DNA from: Aeromonas eucrenophila
Lineage (GTDB): Bacteria > Pseudomonadota > Gammaproteobacteria > Enterobacterales > Aeromonadaceae
Length of the DNA: 64,000 nt
Direction: 5' to 3'
Assembly (NCBI RefSeq): GCF_000819865.1
Contig: NZ_CDDF01000001.1
Span: 595,981-659,980 of the forward strand
The position numbers were made by a program, and so were the translations under genes. Shown one piece after another: positions 12,167 through 21,699 of the stretch (position 1 is the stretch's first letter; each line of letters begins with the position of its first letter). The notes beneath the pieces are model-generated. The model worked only from the letters and a program-made list of their open reading frames with translations, ran no database searches and was not told the DNA's origin.

Positions 12167-12198
12167 ATAGCCATCCCGCCAACGGGTTGGATGGCTAT
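12167..12198 (-). other. Hairpin between sdhB and sucA
   Basis: A perfect 10-bp stem, ATAGCCATCC / GGATGGCTAT, with a 12-nt loop lies in the sdhB-sucA gap. On the minus strand it is followed only by TTAACC, so complete termination is unlikely; it may be a partial terminator or a 3'-end stabiliser of the sdh part of the message. Confidence 0.5.
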
Positions 12199-12239
12199 CC
12201 AGAGGTCGGGCCCGGCGCGTGACGCCTCAGGCCCTGATA

Positions 12240-12956
12240 CTAAACAGCCCGGTTGAGCAACATCGACTTGATCTGACCGATGGCCTTGGTCGGATTCAAG
12301 CCCTTGGGGCAGACGTTCACGCAGTTCATGATGCCGTGGCAGCGGAACACGCTGAAGGCGTCGTCCAGGTTACCCAGTCGTTCGGTCGCGGCGGTGTCGC
12401 GGCTGTCAGCCAACCAGCGGTAGGCGGCGAGCAGACCGGCCGGGCCGATGAACTTGTCCGGGTTCCACCAGAAGGAGGGGCAAGAGGTGGAGCAGCAGGC
12501 GCACAGAATGCACTCGTACAGACCGTCCAGCTTGGCGCGCTCTTCGGGGGATTGCAGGTGCTCACGCACGGGCGGCAGTTTTTCATCGTTGATGAGGAAG
12601 GGTTTGACCTTCTCCCACTGGGTGTAGAACTGGGTCATGTCGATCACCAGATCGCGGATCACCGGCAGGCCAGGCAGGGGTCGGATGACGACCTTGTTGC
12701 CCTTCTTCAGCAGATCGGAGAGCGGGGTGATGCAGGCAAGACCATTCTTGCCATTCATGTTGAGACCGTCGGATCCACAGACCCCTTCGCGGCAGGAGCG
12801 GCGGAAGGCGAGCGTGGGATCCAGCTCTTTGAGCTGGATCAGTGCGTCAAGCACCATCATGTCGGAGCCTTCAGGAATATCGAGCTGATAATCCTTCATA
12901 TGCGGAACGTTATCAACGTCCGGGTTATAGCGATATAGCGAGAATGTGACGTTCAT
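12240..12956 (-). CDS. sdhB: Succinate dehydrogenase iron-sulfur subunit
   Basis: SdhB carries electrons from the SdhA flavin to ubiquinone through three clusters. The 238-residue protein shows the [2Fe-2S] ligands in SCREGVCGSDGLNMNGKNGLAC (Cys55, Cys60, Cys75, with Asp63 replacing the fourth Cys as in E. coli). The [4Fe-4S] and [3Fe-4S] motifs are ECILCACCSTSCPS and FRCHGIMNCVNVCPKG. Quinone-site residues near SFWWNPDKF are conserved. It starts 17 bp after sdhA and ends with the expected basic tail. Confidence 0.98.
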   Translation of the reverse strand: MNVTFSLYRYNPDVDNVPHMKDYQLDIPEGSDMMVLDALIQLKELDPTLAFRRSCREGVCGSDGLNMNGKNGLACITPLSDLLKKGNKVVIRPLPGLPVIRDLVIDMTQFYTQWEKVKPFLINDEKLPPVREHLQSPEERAKLDGLYECILCACCSTSCPSFWWNPDKFIGPAGLLAAYRWLADSRDTAATERLGNLDDAFSVFRCHGIMNCVNVCPKGLNPTKAIGQIKSMLLNRAV

Positions 12957-12973
12957 TGTACTTGGCTCCGCAA

Positions 12974-14740
12974 TCAGTAAGTCCGCACCTTGGGCGGGAA
13001 CGCCTCACGGGTCTTGGGTGACATGTTGACAGCGCGACGGGTCATGGACTCTGTGTCCGGATGATAGAGGCTGTGGCACAGCCAGCCCTCGTCGTCACGA
13101 TCCGGGAAGTCGAAGCGACTGTGGGCGCCACGGCTCTCGGTGCGGAAGTTCGCCGCCACCGCGGTGGCAAAGGCCGTCTCCATCAGGTTGTCCAGCTCCA
13201 GGCACTCGATGCGCTGGGTGTTGAACTCCCTGGAGCGGTCGTCCAAGCGGGCATTCTTGAGGCGCTCGCGGATAAGTTTGAGCTCGGCCAGCCCTTCTGC
13301 CATGGCATCCCCTTCCCGGAACACGGAGAAGTTGTTCTGCATGCAGCGCTGCAGATCCTTGCGGATCTGGGCCGGGTCTTCCCCGTCACGGTTCGCTTCC
13401 CAGCGGTTGAGGCGGGCAAGGGCGGCGGCGATGTCGGCCTCGGAGGCCTCACGACCGTGCTCCATGGACCCCAGAGTCTCCACCAGATGCATGCCGGCGG
13501 CACGACCGAACACCACCAGATCCAGCAGCGAGTTGCCACCGAGACGGTTGGCGCCGTGCACGGACACACAGGCGATCTCGCCCACCGCGAACAGGCCGAC
13601 CACGGGCACGTCGTTGCCGCTCTTGTCCTGGGTCAGGCACTGACCATTCACGCTGGTCGGCACGCCGCCCATCATGTAGTGGCAAGTCGGGATGATGGGG
13701 ATGGGTTCCTTGACCGGATCCACGTGGGCGAAGGTGCGCGACAGCTCGCAGATGCCCGGCAGACGGGATTCCAGTACCTCTTTACCGAGGTGATCCAGCT
13801 TGAGCTTGATGTGCGGACCCCAGGGGCCGTCACAGCCACGGCCTTCACGGATCTCGATCATGATGGAGCGAGCCACCACGTCGCGACCGGCCAGGTCCTT
13901 GGCGTTCGGCGCATAACGCTCCATGAAGCGTTCGCCGTCTTTATTGAGCAGATAACCGCCTTCACCACGGCAACCTTCGGTGACCAGCACTCCTGCCCCG
14001 GCGATGCCGGTCGGGTGGAACTGCCAGAACTCCATGTCCTGCACGCCGACACCGGCGCGCAGCGCCATGCCGACACCGTCACCGGTGTTGATGTGAGCGT
14101 TGGTGGTGGACTGATAGATGCGACCAGCGCCGCCAGTGGCGAGCACGGTGGCCTTGGCCTTGAAGTAAACGACTTCGCCGCTCTCCATGTCGATGGCGGT
14201 GCAGCCGACGACGTGGCCATCCTGGTTCTTCACCAGATCCAGCGCATACCACTCGGAGAAAACGGTGGTCTTGTTCTTGACGTTCTGCTGATACAGGGTG
14301 TGCAGCAGCGCATGACCGGTCCGGTCTGCCGCAGCCGCAGTACGGGCCGCCTGCTCGCCACCAAAATTCTTGGACTGGCCGCCAAACGGACGCTGATATA
14401 CGGAGCCGTTGTCGAAGCGGGAGAAGGGCAAGCCCATGTTCTCCAGCTCATAGACGGCTTCCGGGCCCGTCTTGCACATGTATTCGATCGCTTCCTGGTC
14501 ACCGATGTAGTCGGAGCCCTTGACGGTGTCGTACATGTGCCACTGCCAGTTGTCGTCGTGGGCATTGCCCAGCGCAACCGTGATCCCGCCCTGGGCGGAA
14601 ACGGTGTGGGAACGGGTCGGGAACACTTTGGATAACAGGGCGCAGGTCTTGCCGGACTGGGCAATCTGCAGCGCGGCGCGCATGCCGGCGCCACCGGCAC
14701 CGATCACGACCGCATCAAATTCACGAATTGGAATAGTCAC
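12974..14740 (-). CDS. sdhA: Succinate dehydrogenase flavoprotein subunit
   Basis: SdhA oxidises succinate to fumarate using covalent FAD. The start is GTG at 14740, one base after the sdhD stop. It gives 588 residues, identical in length to E. coli SdhA, with the N terminus [19 protein letters not shown]. The flavin-linking histidine is His45 in [10 protein letters not shown]. The substrate and catalytic region includes [21 protein letters not shown], the proton-relay arginine region [18 protein letters not shown] and the HYMMGG loop. The C-terminal [14 protein letters not shown] is typical. Near-abutment with sdhD suggests translational coupling, which may compensate for the GTG start. Confidence 0.98.
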   Translation of the reverse strand: MTIPIREFDAVVIGAGGAGMRAALQIAQSGKTCALLSKVFPTRSHTVSAQGGITVALGNAHDDNWQWHMYDTVKGSDYIGDQEAIEYMCKTGPEAVYELENMGLPFSRFDNGSVYQRPFGGQSKNFGGEQAARTAAAADRTGHALLHTLYQQNVKNKTTVFSEWYALDLVKNQDGHVVGCTAIDMESGEVVYFKAKATVLATGGAGRIYQSTTNAHINTGDGVGMALRAGVGVQDMEFWQFHPTGIAGAGVLVTEGCRGEGGYLLNKDGERFMERYAPNAKDLAGRDVVARSIMIEIREGRGCDGPWGPHIKLKLDHLGKEVLESRLPGICELSRTFAHVDPVKEPIPIIPTCHYMMGGVPTSVNGQCLTQDKSGNDVPVVGLFAVGEIACVSVHGANRLGGNSLLDLVVFGRAAGMHLVETLGSMEHGREASEADIAAALARLNRWEANRDGEDPAQIRKDLQRCMQNNFSVFREGDAMAEGLAELKLIRERLKNARLDDRSREFNTQRIECLELDNLMETAFATAVAANFRTESRGAHSRFDFPDRDDEGWLCHSLYHPDTESMTRRAVNMSPKTREAFPPKVRTY

Positions 14741-14741
14741 C

Positions 14742-15086
14742 TTACACCCCCCACAGCACGACGAAACCCGTCATCAGATAGACAAACAGCACCACAACCA
14801 ATGCAAATTGCAGCGCGCCGCGCAATCCGACCGGTTTGATATAGTCGGTCAGCACCTGCCACAGGCCGATCCAGGCGTGGATCAGGATGCACAGCAGTGT
14901 CAGCAGGGTGAAGACCTTGGTGAAGGTTTTAGCGAAGAAGCCGGTCCACACCTCGTAGCTGATGTCGTTGAACGCGACAAAGCCAACCAGGTAGAGGACG
15001 TAAGCCGTCATGATGAGGGCGGTAGCGCGGATCAGGATGTAGTCATGAACACCGCTGCGCCCGAAAGTTGCAGAATTGGTTACCAT
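14742..15086 (-). CDS. sdhD: Succinate dehydrogenase membrane anchor SdhD
   Basis: SdhD, with SdhC, binds heme b and forms the ubiquinone site. The ATG at 15086 gives 114 residues beginning [20 protein letters not shown], which matches E. coli SdhD (115 aa); longer readings of the frame only add translated sdhC sequence. Three membrane helices are visible, with the heme ligand His in [15 protein letters not shown] and the quinone-site Tyr in the same segment. The gene overlaps sdhC by 7 bp, as in Enterobacteria. Confidence 0.96.
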   Translation of the reverse strand: MVTNSATFGRSGVHDYILIRATALIMTAYVLYLVGFVAFNDISYEVWTGFFAKTFTKVFTLLTLLCILIHAWIGLWQVLTDYIKPVGLRGALQFALVVVLFVYLMTGFVVLWGV

Positions 15087-15469
15087 ACCAGTACCCCCGC
15101 CAATACCGCCAGAACCGCGGTGATCACGAAGGCCACACGGGCACTCTGATTCGCGGAATCCAGCTCTTCCCAATGCCCCATGTCCATGACCAGGTGACGC
15201 AGACCGCCCACAATGTGGTAAGCCAGCGCAGTCAGGATCCCCCACAACACGAACTTGACCAGGAAGTTGTCCATGATGGCAACGACGTCGTCGAATCCTT
15301 CGGGAGAGGAGAGTGAAGTACCAAGCATCCACAGCAAGATGGCAAGCGCCACAAAGGTGATGACCCCTGAGACACGATGCAAGATGGAAGCGATGGCGGT
15401 GACAGGAAAGCTGATCGTCTGTAGGTCGAGGTTTACAGGTCTCTGTTTATTTTTCACGGCTTTGCCCAC
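15080..15469 (-). CDS. sdhC: Succinate dehydrogenase cytochrome b556 subunit SdhC
   Basis: SdhC is the larger membrane anchor. The 129-residue product contains [28 protein letters not shown], with the quinone-site Ser and Arg, three hydrophobic helices and the heme-ligand His in [14 protein letters not shown]. The start is GTG at 15469, with GGAG just upstream; a second GTG at 15457 is too far from it. This is the first gene of the eight-gene sdh-suc run and is divergent from gltA across 423 bp. Confidence 0.96.
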   Translation of the reverse strand: MGKAVKNKQRPVNLDLQTISFPVTAIASILHRVSGVITFVALAILLWMLGTSLSSPEGFDDVVAIMDNFLVKFVLWGILTALAYHIVGGLRHLVMDMGHWEELDSANQSARVAFVITAVLAVLAGVLVW

Positions 15470-15531
15470 TCAGCTCCATTGAGCACGTTAGTTATTGTTT
15501 TTACACGCTTTGAGGGCTAGGAGTGGCATTT

Positions 15532-15546
15532 GTTAGGTTTTTGTTA
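15532..15546 (-). promoter_or_regulatory. ArcA-box candidate upstream of sdhC
   Basis: GTTAGGTTTTTGTTA has two GTTA direct repeats spaced 11 bp, the core feature of ArcA boxes (GTTAATTAAATGTTA); 10 of 15 positions match. It lies about 63-77 bp before the sdhC start codon. Anaerobic repression of sdh by ArcA is established in E. coli. The rest of the 15470-15892 gap is AT-rich promoter DNA without a gene. Confidence 0.55.
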
Positions 15547-15755
15547 CCAAAACAACTCAGGAAAGCCAAAAATAACATTTTCAATATCACATCTGGCTTT
15601 GCGAAAGCGTTTCAAACACCGACGACCATCACCCACGTGGCGCAGTATATCGGCGGCCTTAACCAATGACAATCAATTAGCTACATAGAAAACCCAAAAC
15701 CGTAAACCAGATCCCACAACGACTTTAACAAGTCATTAATGATCCTCCTGAAAAA

Positions 15756-15784
15756 TTGACAAAGCAGTGGATTTCTGGTTCAAA
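15756..15784 (+). promoter_or_regulatory. Possible gltA promoter
   Basis: A consensus -35 hexamer TTGACA at 15756-15761 is followed after 17 bp by a poor -10 (TTCAAA). The leader to gltA would be about 100 nt. A second AT-rich -10-like sequence (ATTATAAAA, about 15867) lies closer to the gene, so the true start is uncertain. Confidence 0.35.
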
Positions 15785-15892
15785 TAAGGCGCTCCAGCCG
15801 CCGTGGTACGGGTAAGAACCTTTGCCAGCGTCATGAAAGTCGTAATAAAGTAGGACTGGAACCAAATTATAAAAGAGCAAAGGAGACGTGCT

Positions 15893-17179
15893 ATGGCTGA
15901 TAAAATAGCCACCCTACATCTGCCCGGAAAAGAGCCGGTAGAACTACCGATCCTGTCCGGTACTGTCGGCCCCGATGTCATCGATGTCAGAAAACTCGGT
16001 GCACAAGGGTACTTCACCTTCGACCCCGGCTTTATGGCCACCGGTGCCTGTAAGTCATCCATTACCTATATCGACGGCGATCAGGGTGTCTTGCTGCACC
16101 GTGGTTACCCCATCGCCCAGTTGGCCACCCAGGCCAGCTACCTGGAAGTCTGCTACATCCTGCTGTACGGGGAAGCGCCCACCAAGACGCAATACGCTGA
16201 ATTTGAACGCCTGGTCACCCGCCATACCATGGTGCATGAGCAGATCGCCTTCTTCTTCCGCGGCTTCCGTCGTGACTCCCACCCCATGGCGATCATGTGC
16301 GGTGTGGTCAGCGCCCTGTCCGCCTTCTATCACGATGCCCTCGACATCAACAACGAAGAGCATCGCGAGATCTGCGCCTTCCGTCTGCTCTCCAAGATGC
16401 CGACCCTGGCCGCCATGTGCTACAAGTACTCCATCGGTCAGCCGTTCATGCAGCCGCGTAACGCCCTCTCCTATGCCGGCAACTTCCTGCACATGATGTT
16501 TGGTGTGCCGACCGAAGAGTACAAGGTCAACCCCATCGTCGAGCGCGCCATGGACCGCATCTTCACCCTGCATGCGGATCATGAGCAGAACGCCTCCACC
16601 TCCACCGTCCGTCTGGCCGGCTCCTCCGGTGCCAACCCGTTCGCCTGTATCGCCGCGGGGATCGCCTCCCTGTGGGGCCCGGCTCACGGCGGCGCCAACG
16701 AAGCCTGCCTCAAGATGCTCGAAGAGATTGGCTCCGTGGATCGCATCCCCGAGTTCATCGCCAAGGCCAAGGACAAGAACGATCCCTTCCGTCTGATGGG
16801 CTTCGGTCACCGGGTTTACAAGAACCACGATCCCCGTGCCCAGGTCATGCGCCAGACCTGCCACGAGGTGCTGCAAGAGCTGCAGATCAAGGATCCGCTG
16901 CTGGACGTGGCCATGGAGCTGGAGCGCATCGCGCTGTCGGACTCCTATTTCATCGAGAAGAAGCTCTACCCGAACGTGGACTTCTACTCCGGCATCATCA
17001 TGAAGGCCATCGGCATCCCTATGTCCATGTTCACCGTGATCTTCGCCATCTCCCGCACCATCGGCTGGATCGCCCACTGGAACGAGATGCACTCGGACCC
17101 GGATCAGAAGATAGGTCGTCCACGTCAGCTCTACACCGGCCTGGCCCAGCGGGAATTCACCCCGCTCGATCAACGCTGA
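15893..17179 (+). CDS. gltA: Citrate synthase
   Basis: GltA condenses acetyl-CoA and oxaloacetate, the entry step of the TCA cycle. The 428-residue product is a type II, hexameric, NADH-sensitive citrate synthase by length and N-terminal domain ([29 protein letters not shown]). Catalytic residues are His265 in [10 protein letters not shown], His306 in [14 protein letters not shown] and Asp363 in YPNVDFYSG, corresponding to E. coli His264, His305 and Asp362. AAAGGAG lies 7 nt before the ATG. It is divergent from sdhCDAB-sucABCD, so the shared intergenic region can coordinate both TCA transcripts. A terminator follows. Confidence 0.98.
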   Translation: MADKIATLHLPGKEPVELPILSGTVGPDVIDVRKLGAQGYFTFDPGFMATGACKSSITYIDGDQGVLLHRGYPIAQLATQASYLEVCYILLYGEAPTKTQYAEFERLVTRHTMVHEQIAFFFRGFRRDSHPMAIMCGVVSALSAFYHDALDINNEEHREICAFRLLSKMPTLAAMCYKYSIGQPFMQPRNALSYAGNFLHMMFGVPTEEYKVNPIVERAMDRIFTLHADHEQNASTSTVRLAGSSGANPFACIAAGIASLWGPAHGGANEACLKMLEEIGSVDRIPEFIAKAKDKNDPFRLMGFGHRVYKNHDPRAQVMRQTCHEVLQELQIKDPLLDVAMELERIALSDSYFIEKKLYPNVDFYSGIIMKAIGIPMSMFTVIFAISRTIGWIAHWNEMHSDPDQKIGRPRQLYTGLAQREFTPLDQR

Positions 17180-17204
17180 TTTAATCGCTGACATGGTTTG
17201 TTAC

Positions 17205-17230
17205 AAAGGCGGTCATTGACCGCCTTTTCA
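17205..17230 (+). terminator. Terminator of gltA
   Basis: The stem AAAGGCGGTC / GACCGCCTTT (10 bp, 3-nt loop) is followed by T residues, 26 bp after the gltA stop. Confidence 0.88.
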
Positions 17231-17274
17231 TTTGAGGTTTTAATCGCGCCCTTTTACGTCAAGGACACTCCATC

Positions 17275-17589
17275 ATGAAAACCCCTCTCCTGCTCTGCTC
17301 CGCCCTGTTGCTCGCCGCCTGCCAAAGCACCCCGGCCACCGAAACCCTTTACATCAAGAGCCAGCTGGCCGATTGCATCGGTGTCGCCCCCATGAAGTGC
17401 ATGCAGGTACGTGGTCAGCCCGGCGAGAGCTGGAGCCTGTTCTACCAGCAGATCGAGGGCTTCACCTTCGAGCCCGGCTACCGCTATGAGCTGGAAGTCT
17501 CCAAGGAGCAGCTGACCGACGTGCCGGCCGACGCCTCCTCGGTGCGCTACCAGCTGATCAAAGTGGTGAGCAAGCAGGCCGACAACTGA
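17275..17589 (+). CDS. DUF4377 lipoprotein
   Basis: The signal peptide ends in the lipobox LLAAC, so Cys16 would be lipidated; the next residue is Gln, which favours outer-membrane sorting. The mature part (about 89 aa) fits the DUF4377 family: LYIKSQLADCIGVAPMKCMQV, then WSLFYQQIEGFTFEPGYRYELEV, then an acidic strand and YQLIKVVSK. Two cysteines (in ADC and MKC) are conserved in the family and may form a disulfide. The domain also occurs in heat-shock HslJ-like proteins; no specific function is known. AAGGA at 17259-17263 supports the start. It is likely monocistronic. Confidence 0.8.
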   Translation: MKTPLLLCSALLLAACQSTPATETLYIKSQLADCIGVAPMKCMQVRGQPGESWSLFYQQIEGFTFEPGYRYELEVSKEQLTDVPADASSVRYQLIKVVSKQADN

Positions 17590-17691
17590 TCCAAAGGGCG
17601 TCAAACAGACCTTTTTAGTTCAATTTATCAGCACCTTATGCTACTCTGGTGCTCCGTCACAGAGTGACTCACTGCATCAGCATGCCAGGTT

Positions 17692-18186
17692 ATGATTAAC
17701 ATCCGCACCATCCGGGCCCTCGACTGGCCCGCCATCATGGCCATCCAGCACGAGTGTTATCACCAGCTGGAGCCCGAGCCCCTCGAGGTGATGAGCAACA
17801 AGGCCGAGCTGGCACCGGCCTGCTGCTGGGTCGCCGAACGCCAGGGCAAGGTGCTGGGCTATCTGCTCTGCCACCCCTGGCGTGCCCACCAGCCCCCGCC
17901 CCTTTCGATGCCCATGCAGGCCCTGGCCGGCGATGAGGAGTTCTACCTGCACGATCTCGCCGTCTCCGGCGAGGCCCGTGGACTGGGGGTGGGTCAGCGC
18001 CTGTTGGCGACCGCCCTCGAGTTCGCCAGCAATGAGGGGTATGAGCACGCGGGCCTGGTGGCGGTGCAGGATGCGCCGGCCTTCTGGCGCAAGCAGGGGT
18101 TCATTCCCTCTGCCACCCGCAAGCCGCTGGATGAGTATGGGGAGGGGGCCGTCTATATGCGGCTGCCGTTGGCCGAGCCAGCCTGA
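17692..18186 (+). CDS. GNAT family N-acetyltransferase
   Basis: A single GNAT domain fills this 164-residue protein. The N terminus MINIRTIRALDWPAIMAIQHECY is the usual beta1-alpha1, strand 4 is EEFYLHDLAVSGEARGLGVGQRLL with the acetyl-CoA loop R/GLGVG, and the C-terminal part AFWRKQGFIP is motif B. The substrate cannot be predicted; small-molecule and protein acetyltransferases look alike at this level. It stands between the DUF4377 gene and fabB, with a shared bidirectional terminator downstream. Confidence 0.88.
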   Translation: MINIRTIRALDWPAIMAIQHECYHQLEPEPLEVMSNKAELAPACCWVAERQGKVLGYLLCHPWRAHQPPPLSMPMQALAGDEEFYLHDLAVSGEARGLGVGQRLLATALEFASNEGYEHAGLVAVQDAPAFWRKQGFIPSATRKPLDEYGEGAVYMRLPLAEPA

Positions 18187-18205
18187 AAGTCACTGACAAT
18201 CCAAT

Positions 18206-18234
18206 AAAAAAGGCGCCTTTCGGCGCCTTTTTCT
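18206..18234 (+). terminator. Bidirectional terminator between the GNAT gene and fabB
   Basis: The stem AAGGCGCC / GGCGCCTT with a TTTC loop is flanked by A and T runs. It serves the plus-strand acetyltransferase and the minus-strand fabB. Confidence 0.9.
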
Positions 18235-18252
18235 ATCTCAACCCGGTGAACA

Positions 18253-19464
18253 TCAAGCCTTGAACTTGCTGAACACCAGAGAAGCGTTGGTACCGCCAAA
18301 GCCGAAGCTGTTGGACATGACGGTATTGAGGTCGGCGGTTTCGTACTCGCGCACGATGGGCAGACCCACGGCCTTCTCGTCCAGATTGTCGATGTTGATG
18401 CTGGGGGCGATGAAGCCGTGCTGCATCATCAACAGGGAGTAGACGGCCTCATGCACACCGGCGGCGCCCAGGGCGTGCCCTGTCATGGCCTTGGTGGCGG
18501 AGAGCTTGGGTGCGTTGCTGCCAAACAGGGTCTGGATGGCTTCCAGCTCCTTGGTATCACCGACCGGGGTGGAGGTGCCGTGGGTGTTGATGTAATCCAC
18601 CTTGCCGACACCCTGCATCGCCATCTTCATGCAACGCACGGCGCCTTCACCGCTCGGGGCGACCATGTCGTAGCCGTCGGAGGTGGCGCCATAGCCGGTG
18701 ATCTCGGCGTAGATGTGAGCCCCACGGGCCAGAGCGTGTTCCAGCTCCTCGACCACCAGGATGCCGCCGCCACCGGAGATGACGAAACCGTCGCGGTCCG
18801 CATCATAGGTACGGGACGCCTTTTCCGGGGTGTCGTTGTACTTGGTGGACAGGGCGCCCATGGCGTCGAACTGGATGGTGGAAGACCAGTCCAGCTCCTC
18901 GCCGCCGCCGGCGAAGACGATGTCCTGCTTGCCGAGCTGGATCAGCTCCATGGCGTGACCGATGCAGTGGGCAGAGGTCGCGCAGGCGGAGCTGATGGTG
19001 TAGTTGACACCCTTGATCTTGAATGGCGTGGCCAGACAGGCGGAGGTGGTGGAGGACATGGTACGCGGTACCATGTAAGGACCCACCCGCTTGACGCCCT
19101 TCTCACGAGCGATGTCCGCGGACTCCGAGGTGTTCTTGCCGGAGGCGCCACCGGAGCCGGTGACTATACCGGTACGCTCGTTGGAGACCATCTCTTCCGG
19201 CAAACCGGCGTCGTCGATGGCTTGCTGCATGGAGAGATAGGCATAAGCAGCGGCATCTCCCATGAAACGCATGACTTTACGGTCGATCAGTTCAGACGGC
19301 TCGAGTTTGAGGTTACCCCAGACACGGCTGCGCAGGTTGTATTGCTCAAACTGCTCGGAATAGGTGATGCCGGATTTGCCTGCTTTCAGGGAGGCCAGCA
19401 CTTCTTCCTTGTTGTTGCCGATACTGGAGATGACGCCGATACCGGTGATCACTGCTCTTCTCAT
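18253..19464 (-). CDS. fabB: Beta-ketoacyl-ACP synthase I
   Basis: FabB elongates acyl-ACP and is required for unsaturated fatty acid synthesis. The ATG at 19464 gives 403 residues starting [18 protein letters not shown], aligned with E. coli FabB; upstream codons are unconserved. The Cys-His-His catalytic triad is Cys161 ([10 protein letters not shown]), His295 ([11 protein letters not shown]) and His330 (TGHALGAAG). [11 protein letters not shown] near the C terminus is the typical thiolase-fold loop. The gene is divergent from mnmC, as in E. coli, and a FadR-like site lies in the shared region. Confidence 0.97.
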   Translation of the reverse strand: MRRAVITGIGVISSIGNNKEEVLASLKAGKSGITYSEQFEQYNLRSRVWGNLKLEPSELIDRKVMRFMGDAAAYAYLSMQQAIDDAGLPEEMVSNERTGIVTGSGGASGKNTSESADIAREKGVKRVGPYMVPRTMSSTTSACLATPFKIKGVNYTISSACATSAHCIGHAMELIQLGKQDIVFAGGGEELDWSSTIQFDAMGALSTKYNDTPEKASRTYDADRDGFVISGGGGILVVEELEHALARGAHIYAEITGYGATSDGYDMVAPSGEGAVRCMKMAMQGVGKVDYINTHGTSTPVGDTKELEAIQTLFGSNAPKLSATKAMTGHALGAAGVHEAVYSLLMMQHGFIAPSINIDNLDEKAVGLPIVREYETADLNTVMSNSFGFGGTNASLVFSKFKA

Positions 19465-19494
19465 TAATTCATCTCGTCTGGAAAAACTGGCACC

Positions 19495-19535
19495 GAGTCT
19501 ACCCGCTTTCGGCTGCCAAACTGGTCTGCTTTCAC
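19495..19535 (-). promoter_or_regulatory. fabB promoter with FadR-like half site
   Basis: On the plus strand, AACTGGTCTG at 19519-19528 matches the first half of the FadR consensus AACTGGTCNGACNTGTT; the second half is poor. On the minus strand a -10-like TAGACT (19501-19496) places the site centre near -38, close to where FadR activates fabA and fabB in E. coli. The link is inference. Confidence 0.4.
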
Positions 19536-19575
19536 GTAGAATGCCCGCGATTTTGTGACGCGAGCAGAGGGAAAC

Positions 19576-21603
19576 GTGAGTCAAACATCCTTACATCATG
19601 CCCGATTGGACTGGAATGAAGCGGGAACTCCAGTCTCCAGTGAGTTCGGGGATGTGTACTTTTCCAATGATAACGGTCTAAGTGAAACCCGCTACGTCTT
19701 TTTACAGCAAAATCGGCTGCCAGCGCGATTTTTGCACCACGATAGTGACAGTTTCGTGATTGGTGAAACAGGTTTCGGCACAGGCCTTAACTTTCTGGCG
19801 ACAATGGCCGCCTTTCTGGAACAGGCCGTTGACCCCGCGCGTTGCGCCCGTCTGCACTTTATCAGCTTCGAGAAATACCCTCTGACCCGGGCCGATCTGC
19901 GCAAGGCCCTGGATGCCTGGCCGGAGCTCGCGTCCTTGAGCCAGGAACTCGTCGAGCAGTGGCCACTGCCTATAGAAGGCTGCCACCGTTTGCAGTTTGC
20001 CGAGGGCCGGGTGCGGCTCGACCTCTGGTTTGGCGACATCAAAGACACCCTGCCCCTAGTGCCTCAGGGCCCGAGCGGCTTGGTGGATGCCTGGTATCTT
20101 GACGGTTTTTCGCCGGCCAAGAATCCCGAGATGTGGACCCAGGATCTGTTTGACGGCCTCGCTCGCCTCGCCCGCCCCAGCGCCACCATTTCCACCTTTA
20201 CCTGCGCCGGTTTCGTGCGCCGTGGGCTGATCGCCGCTGGCTTTGGCGCGAAAAAGGTCAAGGGACACGGCAGCAAGCGGGAGATGCTGGCGGGGATGCG
20301 GGAAGACAAACAGCCCGAGCAGAGCATAGCCCCCTGGTATGCCCGCCCGGCCGGCTTGCCCGGCGAGGTGCTGATCATCGGTGGCGGTATCGCCTCGGCC
20401 ATGACGGCGCTCTCCCTCACGGAGCGGGGCCGCACCGTCACCCTGCTGTGCGCGGACGACGAGCCGGCCGCCGGTGCCTCCGGCAATCGCCAGGGGGCGC
20501 TCTACCCGCTGCTCAACGGCGAGCACGACGCCCTTTCCCGCTTCTATGCCCTGGCCTTTGGTTATGCCCGCACTCGCCTGCTGGCACTGGCAAAGCGCCA
20601 CTCCATCGCCTTCGGGCTGGGGGATGAGTCGGATGGCGGATCACCGGGTGGCGTGGTGCAGCTCGGCTATGACGACAAATCTGCCGCCAAGCTCGCCAAG
20701 ATGGGCCAGGGCCCCTTCCCGCCCACACTGATGCGCCCACTCGACGCCGCCGAGGTGGAGCAAACCTCCGGCCTGCCCTGTGGCCACGGTGGGGTCAGCT
20801 ATCCGCTGGGAGGCTGGCTCTGCCCGGCGGATCTGACCCGCGCCGCGCTGGCTGAGGCCGAGGCCACCGGACTGCTGCGGCTGGAATATGGCGCCGAGAT
20901 CACGGCCGTCCACGAACACGCGGATGGCTGGCAGGTTGAAAGCAGGGATGGCCGCCACTGGCAGGCACCCACCCTGGTGGTGGCCGCCGGCCATCAGCTG
21001 CCCGCGCTGCTGCCCTTCGCCGAGCTGCCGCTCTACCCGGTGCGCGGTCAGGTGAGCCATGTGCCGACCACTGAACGGTTAAGCCAACTCAGGACGGTGC
21101 TCTGCTACGACGGCTATCTGACCCCGGCCCACAACGGCCAGCACTGCATCGGTGCCAGCTATGGCCGCAACCAGAGCGGGACCGACTACAGCGCCGAGGA
21201 GCAGGCACAGAACCAAAGCCGGCTGCAGGCCTGCCTGCCGGAGGAGACTTGGCCAGGCGAGGTGGATGTGAGCGGTGGCGAGGCGCGCGTTGGCGTGCGC
21301 TGCGCCAGTCGGGATCACCTGCCGGTGGCGGGACCCGTCGCCAGGTTGGCCAAGCTTGAAGAGCAGTACGCCCGCCTCCAGACCCAGCAGGCGGATGCCG
21401 CACCCTTGCCACTGCACCCCGGCCTGTTCGTCTTGGGGGCGCTCGGCTCCCGAGGTCTGTGCTCGGCGCCCCTGTGCGGCGAGCTGATCGCCAGCGAGAT
21501 CTGTGGGGATCCCCTGCCGCTGCCAACCGACCTGCTGGAGGCGCTGCACCCCGCCCGTTACTGGGTACGCAAGCTGCTCAAGGGCAAGCCCCTGCGCGGC
21601 TAA
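19576..21603 (+). CDS. mnmC: Bifunctional tRNA wobble-uridine modification enzyme MnmC
   Basis: MnmC finishes mnm5s2U34 in tRNA: the FAD domain removes the carboxymethyl group and the SAM domain methylates the amine. I choose the GTG at 19576 (AGAGGGA just upstream) over the GTG at 19555, giving 675 residues. The N-terminal methyltransferase (to about residue 245) shows [31 protein letters not shown] and [17 protein letters not shown]. The C-terminal oxidase begins with the dinucleotide fold [14 protein letters not shown] and contains [13 protein letters not shown] and [11 protein letters not shown]. Both domains are intact and fused as in E. coli. Confidence 0.96.
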   Translation: MSQTSLHHARLDWNEAGTPVSSEFGDVYFSNDNGLSETRYVFLQQNRLPARFLHHDSDSFVIGETGFGTGLNFLATMAAFLEQAVDPARCARLHFISFEKYPLTRADLRKALDAWPELASLSQELVEQWPLPIEGCHRLQFAEGRVRLDLWFGDIKDTLPLVPQGPSGLVDAWYLDGFSPAKNPEMWTQDLFDGLARLARPSATISTFTCAGFVRRGLIAAGFGAKKVKGHGSKREMLAGMREDKQPEQSIAPWYARPAGLPGEVLIIGGGIASAMTALSLTERGRTVTLLCADDEPAAGASGNRQGALYPLLNGEHDALSRFYALAFGYARTRLLALAKRHSIAFGLGDESDGGSPGGVVQLGYDDKSAAKLAKMGQGPFPPTLMRPLDAAEVEQTSGLPCGHGGVSYPLGGWLCPADLTRAALAEAEATGLLRLEYGAEITAVHEHADGWQVESRDGRHWQAPTLVVAAGHQLPALLPFAELPLYPVRGQVSHVPTTERLSQLRTVLCYDGYLTPAHNGQHCIGASYGRNQSGTDYSAEEQAQNQSRLQACLPEETWPGEVDVSGGEARVGVRCASRDHLPVAGPVARLAKLEEQYARLQTQQADAAPLPLHPGLFVLGALGSRGLCSAPLCGELIASEICGDPLPLPTDLLEALHPARYWVRKLLKGKPLRG

Positions 21604-21646
21604 CCCTGGCTTGCCAAGACAGCCACCTAATAGTCGCTGCCAATGA

Positions 21647-21682
21647 AAACGGGCTGTCCCTGCGGACAGCCCGTTTCTTTTA
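21647..21682 (+). terminator. Terminator between mnmC and the DUF922 gene
   Basis: A perfect 13-bp stem (AAACGGGCTGTCC / GGACAGCCCGTTT) with a CTGC loop is followed by TTTCTTTT. It can also end the convergent minus-strand gene at 21700. Confidence 0.92.
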
Positions 21683-21699
21683 ATCCCATAGAAGATAGA

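Noticed and set aside
12117..12182. N-terminal extension of SucA by 22 residues
   Set aside because: Residues are unlike any E1 N terminus; the ATG at 12116 has AAGGGA and matches known SucA.
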